Source: Bacteroidota bacterium
GTDB taxonomy: Bacteria > Bacteroidota > Bacteroidia > UKL13-3
Length of the DNA: 64,000 bases
Direction: 5' to 3'
Assembly: GCA_013298895.1 (NCBI GenBank)
Contig: JAAFJM010000012.1
Span: 1 to 64,000 of the forward strand
Shown: one piece after another, positions 51,109 through 59,480 of the stretch
How positions within the stretch are numbered: position 1 is the first letter of the stretch
Layout: every line of letters begins with the position of its first letter
Notes under the pieces: model-generated
The model's input: only the letters and a program-made list of their open reading frames with translations
Databases searched by the model: none
Told to the model about the DNA's origin: nothing
Made by a program: the position numbers and the translations under genes

Positions 51109-51888
51109 TTGGATACCTCTCGTTTTATTCCTTTTGACAATCCAATATTGGATAGTGATATTCCTGAAAAGTTTGTGTTGATGCTGCATAATACTCCACA
51201 TAAATTATGCTTAATGGCCGCTAACCAGGTTCAGGATTATTTGTTAAAGCAAACCGATTGGGTGCATAATTTTGGACTGAATAATCATATAAACGGAAAT
51301 GTTATTGGTAAAATGTTTGGCGTATTAGTTGTAAAAAACCAACAAAACGAAATTGGTTTTTTAGCTGCCTTTTCAGGTAAATTAGCCAATACAAATGATC
51401 ATTCTTATTTTGTACCTCCAGTATTTGATAGTTTAGCTGAAAATAGTTTTTTAAACAAAGGAATGACTCAACTTTCAGCCATAATTGAGGAAATAAATGA
51501 ATTAGAAACTCAGCAACAAATTATTAACCTGCCCCAAATAAGTGCACTTAAAATTAAGCGAAAAGAACACTCTATCAAACTACAACACTTGCTATTTGAT
51601 AATTATATTTTTACCAATCAGCTTGCAAACAGCAAAAATACGCATGAAGTTTATAAAGATGCGCTGTATAAAAATCCGCCAGCAGGTGGTGGCGAATGTG
51701 CTACCCCCAAGTTATTACAATATGCTTTTAATAATAAAATGAAACCTTTGGCCGTAGCTGAATTTTGGTGGGGACATTCACCTAAATCTAACCATTGGAA
51801 GCACAAACAATATTATGCTTGTTGTAAAGAAAAATGTGAACCTATTTTAACCCACATGCTTATGGGTATTGAATTTGAATACAAATAG
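51109..51888 (+). CDS. Lone N-terminal accessory domain of RluA-type pseudouridine synthase
   Basis: Bacteroidota and related bacteria have RluA-family synthases with an N-terminal accessory domain of this type. All its signatures are here: FVLMLHNTPHKLCLMAANQVQDYL, GKMFGVLVV, FLAAFSGKL, FVPPVFD, and at the end PPAGGGECATPKLLQYAF, PLAVAEFWWGHSPKSNHWKHKQYYACCKEKCEPILTHML. In the usual fusion the catalytic domain with its conserved RLD motif follows. Here the ORF ends (EFEYK, TAG) and no catalytic domain follows in any frame before the next gene. The start is TTG (51109) with no nearby ATG. It may be a domain that acts separately, or a truncated gene. It is 29 bp downstream of rsmH, so the rRNA-modification context fits. 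Confidence 0.75.
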   Translation: MDTSRFIPFDNPILDSDIPEKFVLMLHNTPHKLCLMAANQVQDYLLKQTDWVHNFGLNNHINGNVIGKMFGVLVVKNQQNEIGFLAAFSGKLANTNDHSYFVPPVFDSLAENSFLNKGMTQLSAIIEEINELETQQQIINLPQISALKIKRKEHSIKLQHLLFDNYIFTNQLANSKNTHEVYKDALYKNPPAGGGECATPKLLQYAFNNKMKPLAVAEFWWGHSPKSNHWKHKQYYACCKEKCEPILTHMLMGIEFEYK

Positions 51889-51958
51889 CTTATTTTGCTA
51901 CAAATAATGATTTAAAATATGCAATCAGCGGAGCACTTTTTAAATAATATTATTCTAA

Positions 51959-51966
51959 TATATTTG
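51959..51966 (+). promoter_or_regulatory. -7 element of the PNGase F-like gene
   Basis: TATATTTG is an exact TAnnTTTG match, with a T-rich CTTTTT at about 51936-51941 as a weak -33. The leader is about 20 nt to the ATG at 51993. Confidence 0.55.
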
Positions 51967-51992
51967 ACAATTAAGAAATATTTGAATTTAAG

Positions 51993-54900
51993 ATGAAAAG
52001 AAATTTACTAGGTTTACTTTTATTGGTTTTTGTTATGCAGTTGAAGGCACAAATGGTTGGCGATACCATAAAAGTTAAAACATTTCATTATGGAAGTGCA
52101 ACTCGAGATACCTTTATTCAGTTTCCTTCTGGAGACTTAACTTACGAGAAAATAATTATGAAATACAATATGCGTTGTAAAAATGCATTGATTTCAAATA
52201 GTACTGATAGAAATTTAGGATGTGGAGAATGGGATTATAGCTGTAATACATATATAGTTGATTCTAATAAAGTTGAAGAAGTAACAGCTACTCAACCTAA
52301 TTATGTTATTGCTAATTTTACAGGAACTAATTTTAAATATACCACCAAAATTCCTTACGATTACTACAATTATACCCAACAAAAGGTTAGTGTAAATAAT
52401 ATTACAACTGATAATCAATATGAAGTGGCAACGGGTAATTTACCAATTGACTTTTTGTTAAAAGCCAATGAACGTTCAGGTAAGTCACAGATTTTATACC
52501 GTGCTTCGGAACTATTGATGGCTGGTTTAACTGCAGGTAATATTGATGGATTAACATTAAATGTAGGTAACAATGGAGGCAAAGCTAGTTTCTTAAAAAT
52601 TAAAATTAAAGGAACTCAAGCCAATTTCCTAAACTCAAAAACACCGACTTTAACTGGATTTACAGAAGTTTTGAATCAAGATTATGAGTTTATAAATGGT
52701 TTAAATACCATTAGGTTTAAAACACCATTTGTATGGGATGGAGTTCAAAATTTAATAATTGAATATTCTTATTCTAATACAGTTCCAAGCAATCCAATTC
52801 AGTTTATTGGAACAAGCGATTCATTAACGGTTGGTTTATATGCAAATAATAATTATGCATTAGATTTAATGAACCAAGGCTTGGTTAAATTGGATGCCTC
52901 TAATTTTGCTGAATTAAGTAAAGAATTAACAATATCTTTTTGGGCGTTTGGCAATGCTAGTTCCATGCCAGTTACTACTTCCATTTTATATGGATATGCC
53001 ACAAATTTAAACGAAAGACAATTAAACATTCATTTGCCACATTCTAGTAATAATGTGTATTTTGATTGTGGGTATGCAGCTGGAGGATATGATAGAATAA
53101 ATAAAATTGCTACTGCTGAAGAACAAGGCGGTAAATGGAATCACTGGACGTTTACAAAAAATGCCACAACTGGAAATATGAAGATATTTTTAAATGGCGC
53201 ATTGTGGTTTTCTGGAACAGGTAAAACCAAAGCCATTTCAATTTTGAATTTATTGTTAGGTAAAGATCAAGCCAATGGCAATAACTATAAAGGTAAAATT
53301 AACGAATTAGCAATATGGAAAAAAGAAATGCCAGACTCCTTAATTTTAGGTTGGATGAATAAGCCATTAAATTCTACTCATCCTTTATACAATCAGCTAT
53401 TATCCTATTATCCTTTTAATGAAGGAACAGGTTTAAATGTGGTTAATAAAATAACAAACAATAATTTAATAGGCGAAAATTTAAAATGGACTTACGATAG
53501 AGGTGAAAATTTAAATCGTACTTTTTTTGAAACTAATTTGAGACCTAGTATTCAGTTTTTAAGAAGCAATTACTCATTGTCGGTGCAAAATGTGGTAGTA
53601 AAAGATTCTATTGCAAAAAACACTGCTACCATTCAAAAATACAGAATTACATCGAAAGCGGGTATCTTCCCTTTAGCTAGCGATGTGGTAATACTTGATA
53701 CCACTTATACTAATTATTATGAAGCATCTAGTTCAAAAATATTTAATGGAGATAGCGGAACAGTTATAAGTAGTCTACCTATAGCTAGTGAAGGCGAATT
53801 TGTAATTTCAAATTTAAATTATATCAATAGATTTCCATTTTATAATGAAATCATGTCATTTGTTACTCCTTATGGTATTGGTTTAGATTTAGGAGTTAAT
53901 GGTAAAAACTGGTATTTTGATGTAAGTGATTTTGCTCCTTTGTTAAAGGGAAATAAGCGCATACTAATGACTTTGGGAGGGCAAAATCAAGAACAAAATG
54001 ATGTTGAGTTATGGTTCATTGTAGGTACCCCAGTTAGAAATGTATTGGAGTTTAATCAACTTTGGCAAGGAACCAACAGATTGGGAGCTGCAGTAATTGC
54101 TACCATTAACAATGATACTAAGTTTCCACCTATAAATGTTCCAATTTTAAATAATGGTAAATCATTTAAAATACGCTCATCAATAACTGGACATGGAGCA
54201 GAAGGTGAATTTGAAAGCAATGGAGGTCCTATTGATCACAAACTGAAAATTAACAATGTAGAAAAATTCAATTGGAGTATTTTACAAGAATGTGCCTCAA
54301 ATCCAGTATTTCCTCAAGGCGGAACTTGGATTTATGACAGACAAGGTTGGTGTCCGGGTGAAAGTTCATTACTAAAAGAACACAATATTACTTCAATGGT
54401 TTCTCCAGGTACTACTGTTAATTTTGACTATAATACTTCATATCCAAGTAACTCAAACGGGGAATATAAATACCAAGTAGCACACCAATTAGTTACCTAT
54501 GGCGAACCTAACTTTAATCTTGATGCGCGCATAATTGATGTTTTGAATCCAAGCGATAAAATTATCAATGCAAGAAATAATCCAGTATGTGCAATGCCTA
54601 ATATTGTAGTTCAAAATACTGGTTCTACCAATATTACGAAGCTCGAAATTAGTTATTGGATAAATAATGCTACTTCTAAGCAAAGTTATACTTGGATAGG
54701 CAACCTAAGCTTTTTAGATACAGCATCTATTTCTTTGCCAATTGGTACTTTATGGAACAATGGCTTGCAAGCAAAAGACAATAAATTTTATACTCAAATA
54801 TTAAAAGTAAATAATGTTGCTGATAATTACGTCAACAATAATTTGTATGAATCACCATTTAACAAACCAGAAGTAGTTACCAGTAATTTTATTATTGAGT

Positions 54901-55457
54901 TAAGAACAAATAATAAACCTTCGGAAAACTCATATAGCCTGCTTGATGAAAATGGTTTTTTAGTTGATTTTAAAGTTTTTGATAAACCAAATACCGTTTA
55001 TTCAACAACCTATAATTTAGGTGGATGTTATACTTTAGTAGTTAATGATGATGGACATGATGGTCTTTCTTTCTGGGCTAATTCTGCTCAAGGTACAGGT
55101 TATGTTAGAGTTAAAAAATCTACAGGAGCAGTAATTAAAACTTTGCAGCCTGATTTTGGAAGTGGTATTGCTTACGGATTTACCACCAATTGGACCTTAA
55201 ACAATGAAGAATATTCACTAGATAAAGTTATTAATTTGTATCCAAATCCGACCTCTGAAAAATTTATTTTGGAAGGTGAAGAGCTACAAAACTCCACTGT
55301 AAAGATTTATGATGTGATTGGTAAAAACTATACTCTACCAAATAGTTTTTATAAAAATACCATAGAGTTTAACAGTTCGTCTTTACCTAAAGGAGTTTAT
55401 TTTGTAGAGATAGTTAAAGGTGAATATAAAACTGTAAAATCACTTGTTATCCAATAA
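51993..55457 (+). CDS. Secreted PNGase F-like protein with LamG-type domain and T9SS type A sorting domain
   Basis: After a signal peptide (KRNLLGLLLLVFVMQLKAQ) the protein has an N-terminal region with FPSGDLTYEKIIMKYNMRC and GCGEWDYSC, resembling the start of peptide-N-glycosidase F. A laminin-G/concanavalin-like domain occupies about residues 270-460 (LTISFWAFGN, KWNHWTFTKN, MKIFLNGALW, INELAIWKKEM). From about 585 to 830 follow PNGase F-like beta domains with SSITGHGAEGEFES and FPQGGTWIYDRQGWCPG, which is the C-terminal PNGase F signature. The last ~80 residues are the sorting domain (NLYPNPTSEKFILEG ... KIYDVIGKNY ... GVYFVEIV). It may cleave N-glycans or a related amide from external glycoproteins; activity is inferred. 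Confidence 0.88.
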   Translation: MKRNLLGLLLLVFVMQLKAQMVGDTIKVKTFHYGSATRDTFIQFPSGDLTYEKIIMKYNMRCKNALISNSTDRNLGCGEWDYSCNTYIVDSNKVEEVTATQPNYVIANFTGTNFKYTTKIPYDYYNYTQQKVSVNNITTDNQYEVATGNLPIDFLLKANERSGKSQILYRASELLMAGLTAGNIDGLTLNVGNNGGKASFLKIKIKGTQANFLNSKTPTLTGFTEVLNQDYEFINGLNTIRFKTPFVWDGVQNLIIEYSYSNTVPSNPIQFIGTSDSLTVGLYANNNYALDLMNQGLVKLDASNFAELSKELTISFWAFGNASSMPVTTSILYGYATNLNERQLNIHLPHSSNNVYFDCGYAAGGYDRINKIATAEEQGGKWNHWTFTKNATTGNMKIFLNGALWFSGTGKTKAISILNLLLGKDQANGNNYKGKINELAIWKKEMPDSLILGWMNKPLNSTHPLYNQLLSYYPFNEGTGLNVVNKITNNNLIGENLKWTYDRGENLNRTFFETNLRPSIQFLRSNYSLSVQNVVVKDSIAKNTATIQKYRITSKAGIFPLASDVVILDTTYTNYYEASSSKIFNGDSGTVISSLPIASEGEFVISNLNYINRFPFYNEIMSFVTPYGIGLDLGVNGKNWYFDVSDFAPLLKGNKRILMTLGGQNQEQNDVELWFIVGTPVRNVLEFNQLWQGTNRLGAAVIATINNDTKFPPINVPILNNGKSFKIRSSITGHGAEGEFESNGGPIDHKLKINNVEKFNWSILQECASNPVFPQGGTWIYDRQGWCPGESSLLKEHNITSMVSPGTTVNFDYNTSYPSNSNGEYKYQVAHQLVTYGEPNFNLDARIIDVLNPSDKIINARNNPVCAMPNIVVQNTGSTNITKLEISYWINNATSKQSYTWIGNLSFLDTASISLPIGTLWNNGLQAKDNKFYTQILKVNNVADNYVNNNLYESPFNKPEVVTSNFIIELRTNNKPSENSYSLLDENGFLVDFKVFDKPNTVYSTTYNLGGCYTLVVNDDGHDGLSFWANSAQGTGYVRVKKSTGAVIKTLQPDFGSGIAYGFTTNWTLNNEEYSLDKVINLYPNPTSEKFILEGEELQNSTVKIYDVIGKNYTLPNSFYKNTIEFNSSSLPKGVYFVEIVKGEYKTVKSLVIQ

Positions 55458-55480
55458 ACAATGCCCATTGCGACATTTTT

Positions 55481-55515
55481 AAAAGGCTGTGAATAAAATT
55501 CATAGCCTTTTTTTT
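55481..55515 (+). terminator. Terminator of the PNGase F-like gene
   Basis: AAAAGGCTGTGAAT (55481-55494) pairs with ATTCATAGCCTTTT (55498-55511, one G-U pair), followed by more T. Confidence 0.92.
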
Positions 55516-55611
55516 GTTAATACTTTTGTTATCAACAGATTAAATCTAACAAAAATGTTCTATTTTATATAATTATTGCCTTATTTTGTAAATCCTTATA
55601 AGTTTATTATC

Positions 55612-56625
55612 ATGAAAATAATTCAATTAAAATTTATTTTAGAACAACTTACCTTTGATTTAATTGGAAAAGATTCCTACAGAGGTGTTACCTTAACTTA
55701 TGCTTGGTTAGCTAATCAATTCGGGCACATGGCTTTAGGATTTATTCCTACTGTTTTAATTTACCAAATTGTAAAGCAATATTCAAAATCTAATAATTTG
55801 AATATGATAATTGCTACTTGTGTTACCACATTTTGGTTTTCGTTTGAAATTTATAATGTGGTAAATCCAATTTTTTTTAAAAATACCCAAGCCTATAATT
55901 TTAAACCCGATTTGTACAATGTTATTTTTGATACCTTAACCGATATTTGTTTTTTTGCAATTGGGGCCTTTTTAGCAGGGTTAACTATTAGGTTAAATCA
56001 ATCTCTGATTATTGTAAATGCCCTACTTTTGCTAACTGTAATTTATCCTTCTTATTATTGGTACACCACAAAAATGTATCAGCAAGAGGCCAAATTTCCA
56101 TTTCAATTAAGACTTAGCCAATGGAAAACTAATCTTGATGAAAACAGTAAAACTGTGATAAATAATTTTGTAAATAACACTAATAAAGGACATCACTTAT
56201 TGGTGTTTGGAAATTACAAAAGTGGCAAAACTAGCTTAAGCGTAGCTATTGCTAACGAACAATCCATAAAACATAAAAAATCGCTTTATACCTCGGCTAC
56301 TAAATTTTATAATTTACTTTATGAACCAAATCCAACAGAAAATGATTTAAAAATAAATAACTTATGGGGATGGAGAAACACTGACTATTTGATCATTGAC
56401 GATATCAATCCAAGCATTAAAATAAACGGAGTGTATGTGGAGCCACACACTTTTTTTAATTTATTAAACAATAACCAATTTGGAAAAGAAAATTTAAATG
56501 CACTTCAAAATACCAATATCATTTGGGTGTTAGGTGAAAATAATAGTGATTGTTGCGATTGGGAACAATTACTTATTTCATTAGGTATACCAAAAGAAAA
56601 GATTTCTCAACTGATGTTATCGTAA
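55612..56625 (+). CDS. Membrane-anchored P-loop ATPase of unknown function
   Basis: The first 150 residues contain several hydrophobic helices (AWLANQFGHMALGFIPTVLIYQIV, MIIATCVTTFWFSFEIYNVV, LTDICFFAIGAFLAGLTIRL, SLIIVNALLLLTVIYPSYYW). The last ~180 residues form a P-loop ATPase with Walker A (VFGNYKSGKTSLSVAI) and Walker B (DYLIIDDINPS), and an ATSAxxFxxLL-like stretch (YTSATKFYNLLYEP) like that of DnaC/IstB-type AAA+ loaders. I know no such named fusion. The start at 55612 was chosen as the first ATG; a TTG 36 bp upstream is possible. It is monocistronic. A role in membrane-linked DNA or protein handling is only inference. Confidence 0.7.
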   Translation: MKIIQLKFILEQLTFDLIGKDSYRGVTLTYAWLANQFGHMALGFIPTVLIYQIVKQYSKSNNLNMIIATCVTTFWFSFEIYNVVNPIFFKNTQAYNFKPDLYNVIFDTLTDICFFAIGAFLAGLTIRLNQSLIIVNALLLLTVIYPSYYWYTTKMYQQEAKFPFQLRLSQWKTNLDENSKTVINNFVNNTNKGHHLLVFGNYKSGKTSLSVAIANEQSIKHKKSLYTSATKFYNLLYEPNPTENDLKINNLWGWRNTDYLIIDDINPSIKINGVYVEPHTFFNLLNNNQFGKENLNALQNTNIIWVLGENNSDCCDWEQLLISLGIPKEKISQLMLS

Positions 56626-56685
56626 ATCCAAAATAATTAAGCTATTTAGTAATTTATAAAAGACTCTCCTATTTGTTAGCCAAAC

Positions 56686-58143
56686 CTATTTTGTCTCTAC
56701 AAATAAACTTTCTTGTTTTTCAAAATCGTATAAGGTGGTTCTACGTAAACGATAGTAACTTAACCAATAATCCTTTAGAGTTCTATAATATTCATTTCTT
56801 GCCAAATCCTTTTCTGTTTGAGCAATATTTAAATTGGTATTATCTATTTTACCAATAAAATACCTATTCTTAGCCACTTCATAACGTTTTTGAGCTATGG
56901 TATCGGCTTTAGCACTTATACTAACACGTTGTTTTAATTGTTTGTACTGCATAACCAAAAAAACTACATCTTGCTCTAAATTTAAATATGCCAATTGTAA
57001 CTGTGCGTCTTTGGCTTTAAATTGGTATTTAGCTTCTTTATAATCATTTCTAAACCTTCCCCAATTCATTAAAGGTAAGTTTAAGCCTAAACTAACACGT
57101 TGTTGTTCTGCTGGATTTTTATAACTGTTTTCAAAATTACTTGCTGTTTGACTTAAACCATAAGTTGCATTTAATTCGGCATTGGGTAGCTGATTTAATC
57201 TGGCCCTTCTCAAGTTGGCTTCAATTTGTTTTTGTTCAATATTAATTTGAACAAAATCACTTCTACTTTTAACAGCATTACTCACTGCTTTTTCAATATC
57301 TGGCTCAAAAAATGGTAAATGGGTTTCAGGGTCTAAAACAAATTCAGCGTTTTTAGGTAAGCCCAAAATTATTCTTAATTGATTCATACTTTGGTAATAG
57401 TTTAATTTAGCTTGATCCAAACTATTTTGTGCATTCATCAACCGTAATTCCGTTTGTAATAAATCATCTTCACCAATCTTTCCAAGATTATAGCGTCCTT
57501 TAGCCATTCGTAGTAATGTATCATTTACACTTAAATTAAATTCGGCTAGTTTTAATTCAGCTTCTGCATTTACAGCATCAAAATAAGTTTGGGTAATTTG
57601 AATTGATAAATCTTCTGATCGCTCAGCATATAATCTTGAATTTTGTTTAAATCTTAATTTAGCTAATTGCCATTGGAATTTTAATTCATTAAACCTTAAC
57701 AAGGGTTGGCTTATGGATACTATTAAAGGAGATGCTTGCCAATTAGTTAAACCATTTTGCGATAGTAAATCAAATCTTGTTAAAGCTGAAGAAATAGAAA
57801 CTACGCCTCCTGTGGCCATCAAATTTTGCTGTAAGTTTATACTGCCAAACGACAAAGCTTGTGTTCTTTCCACAAACTTTATGGTACCATCAGGCTGCAT
57901 TACTTGACCCAAACTTCTATCTAATCCTGGTGCATTCACATAAGCATTAAATAGTGGCAACCTATTAGCCGATGAAGATTTATAATTTACTTGTGCTGCA
58001 TAAAACAAATTTAAATTTATACTTGCTTGTAAACTTTTGTCTTTAGCCATTTGTACAGCTTGAAGCAAACTTAATTTTACTTGAGCATTTGCACAAAGAG
58101 GTAATAATACTATTAAATAAACGCTAAACTTAAATTTGCTCAT
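56686..58143 (-). CDS. TolC-family outer membrane efflux protein
   Basis: A signal peptide (KFKFSVYLIVLLPLCANAQ) precedes two alpha-helical repeats typical of TolC/OEP (LSLLQAVQMAKDKSLQASINL, QITQTYFDAVNAEAELKLAEFNL, LLQTELRLMNAQNSLDQAKLNYYQSMNQLRIILGLP, then VGLNLPLMNWGRFRNDYKEAKY). It forms the outer-membrane channel of a tripartite pump or secretion system. No membrane-fusion or inner-membrane pump gene is in the window. Length (485) is in the usual range. Confidence 0.9.
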   Translation of the reverse strand: MSKFKFSVYLIVLLPLCANAQVKLSLLQAVQMAKDKSLQASINLNLFYAAQVNYKSSSANRLPLFNAYVNAPGLDRSLGQVMQPDGTIKFVERTQALSFGSINLQQNLMATGGVVSISSALTRFDLLSQNGLTNWQASPLIVSISQPLLRFNELKFQWQLAKLRFKQNSRLYAERSEDLSIQITQTYFDAVNAEAELKLAEFNLSVNDTLLRMAKGRYNLGKIGEDDLLQTELRLMNAQNSLDQAKLNYYQSMNQLRIILGLPKNAEFVLDPETHLPFFEPDIEKAVSNAVKSRSDFVQINIEQKQIEANLRRARLNQLPNAELNATYGLSQTASNFENSYKNPAEQQRVSLGLNLPLMNWGRFRNDYKEAKYQFKAKDAQLQLAYLNLEQDVVFLVMQYKQLKQRVSISAKADTIAQKRYEVAKNRYFIGKIDNTNLNIAQTEKDLARNEYYRTLKDYWLSYYRLRRTTLYDFEKQESLFVETK

Positions 58144-58348
58144 ATTTGTATTCCTGTTTTTTATTTGATAGTTAAATTCAATTATAACTGGCATAAATAA
58201 TTAACCTTAATAGTTGACTTCAAAGGTGAGCAATAAACAAAAACTTTTACTTAAAATGATTAAATAAAAAATTAATATGACAAACTAAATAAAAATTAAC
58301 AACATAAATATTATCAAAATATTACTCAAACTGAATGATTGGAATAAT

Positions 58349-58356
58349 TATATTTG
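58349..58356 (+). promoter_or_regulatory. -7 element of ybaB
   Basis: TATATTTG is an exact TAnnTTTG match, about 27 bp before the ATG at 58383. Confidence 0.55.
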
Positions 58357-58382
58357 TTGCAGTACCATAAAATTTTAAAAAT

Positions 58383-58682
58383 ATGTTTGGAAAATTAAAC
58401 GAAGCAAAACAAAAAGCTGATGAAATGAAACAAAAGCTTGAGGCTATAAGTGTAGAAGGAACTGCACAAGGTATAAGCATAGTAGCCAATGGCAATAAAA
58501 AAATAACTTCCATAAATATTGATTCAACATTATTAAAATCTGAAAATAAAGAACAAATAGAGGAACTACTTTTAATTGCCATAGAAAGAGCCATGGAGCA
58601 AGCTGAAAATATTGCTGCAGCCGAAATGCGCGCAATGATGGGCGGAATGCTACCTGGTTTAGGAAATTTATTTGGTAACTAA
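58383..58682 (+). CDS. ybaB: YbaB/EbfC nucleoid-associated protein
   Basis: The 99-residue protein has the YbaB pattern: MFGKLNEAKQKADEMKQKLEAISVEGTAQGISIVANGNKKITSINID, then a helical half (EQIEELLLIAIERAMEQAENIAAAEMRAMMGGMLPGLGNLFG). Homologs form tweezer-like dimers that bind DNA and are often next to recR and dnaX, which are not seen here. It is probably cotranscribed with the following gene. Confidence 0.93.
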   Translation: MFGKLNEAKQKADEMKQKLEAISVEGTAQGISIVANGNKKITSINIDSTLLKSENKEQIEELLLIAIERAMEQAENIAAAEMRAMMGGMLPGLGNLFGN

Positions 58683-58735
58683 TTATACCTGTTATCCGTT
58701 TCAAAAAGATATTAATAAAGAATAGATTCCAAAAT

Positions 58736-59473
58736 TTGCATCGCTTAAAATTCAATTATTTAGTTTTTATTTTTTTTGTTGGGCTATTAAATACTAAAGC
58801 CCAACAAACCAAGCTATATATAAAAGGCTTTGTGGTTGGAGCAGATACAACAGCCCCTATTCCATTAGCTAATATTCATAATATTACATCTCAAACACGC
58901 TATATTACAAACAGATATGGTGCCTTTGGAATTACGGTATCAATTACAGACACTATTGAGTTTTCAGTAATTGGATACAAAACCTACACTTTAATTTGTA
59001 AAGATTATACCAAGCAGGGCGATGTACCTATTATAGTTAAACTAAAACGCAACTATATAAAACTAAAGGAAGTTACTATTTCAAGTCAAAAACGAAAACA
59101 AGATAGCATGGCAAGAGCAGCTGCCAAACGATTGAGAACAGATCCTTTATTAAATAATTTTAGCACTTCAATTTCTATTTATAATGCTTCCCAAGGTGGA
59201 ATTTTAAGTAGTATTTTAGCTAGTGGAAATAAAAAAATTCAAGAATATGAACACTTGATGCGTTTAATTGAAATTTACCAAGAACAAAATCAAGTGAGTG
59301 AAAAATATAATGTTGAACTGGTAATGCGAACTACTCAACTCAATGAATTACAAGCAAAGGAATTAATGAAATACTGTGAAATTCCCAATTATTTTGTACT
59401 CAATTCCAATGAGTACGATATCATTTTAGCAATTAAGAATTGCTACAAAGAGTGGAAGAATATTAAACGTTGA
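58736..59473 (+). CDS. Carboxypeptidase-regulatory-like domain protein
   Basis: A signal peptide (KFNYLVFIFFVGLLNTKAQ) is followed by a beta-sandwich of the CarboxypepD_reg-like type (LYIKGFVVGADTTAPIPLANIHN, NRYGAFGITVSI, DTIEFSVIGYKTYTL, IIVKLKRNYIKLKEVTIS). A helical C-terminal half (SQKRKQDSMARAAAKRLR ... LMRLIEIYQEQNQVSEKYN) follows. The start is uncertain: TTG at 58736 (LHRLKF) has no ATG near; the frame remains open further upstream. The beta-sandwich resembles the N-terminal part of TonB-dependent receptors, but no barrel follows. Located 53 bp after ybaB. Confidence 0.78.
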   Translation: MHRLKFNYLVFIFFVGLLNTKAQQTKLYIKGFVVGADTTAPIPLANIHNITSQTRYITNRYGAFGITVSITDTIEFSVIGYKTYTLICKDYTKQGDVPIIVKLKRNYIKLKEVTISSQKRKQDSMARAAAKRLRTDPLLNNFSTSISIYNASQGGILSSILASGNKKIQEYEHLMRLIEIYQEQNQVSEKYNVELVMRTTQLNELQAKELMKYCEIPNYFVLNSNEYDIILAIKNCYKEWKNIKR

Positions 59474-59480
59474 TAAGAAT

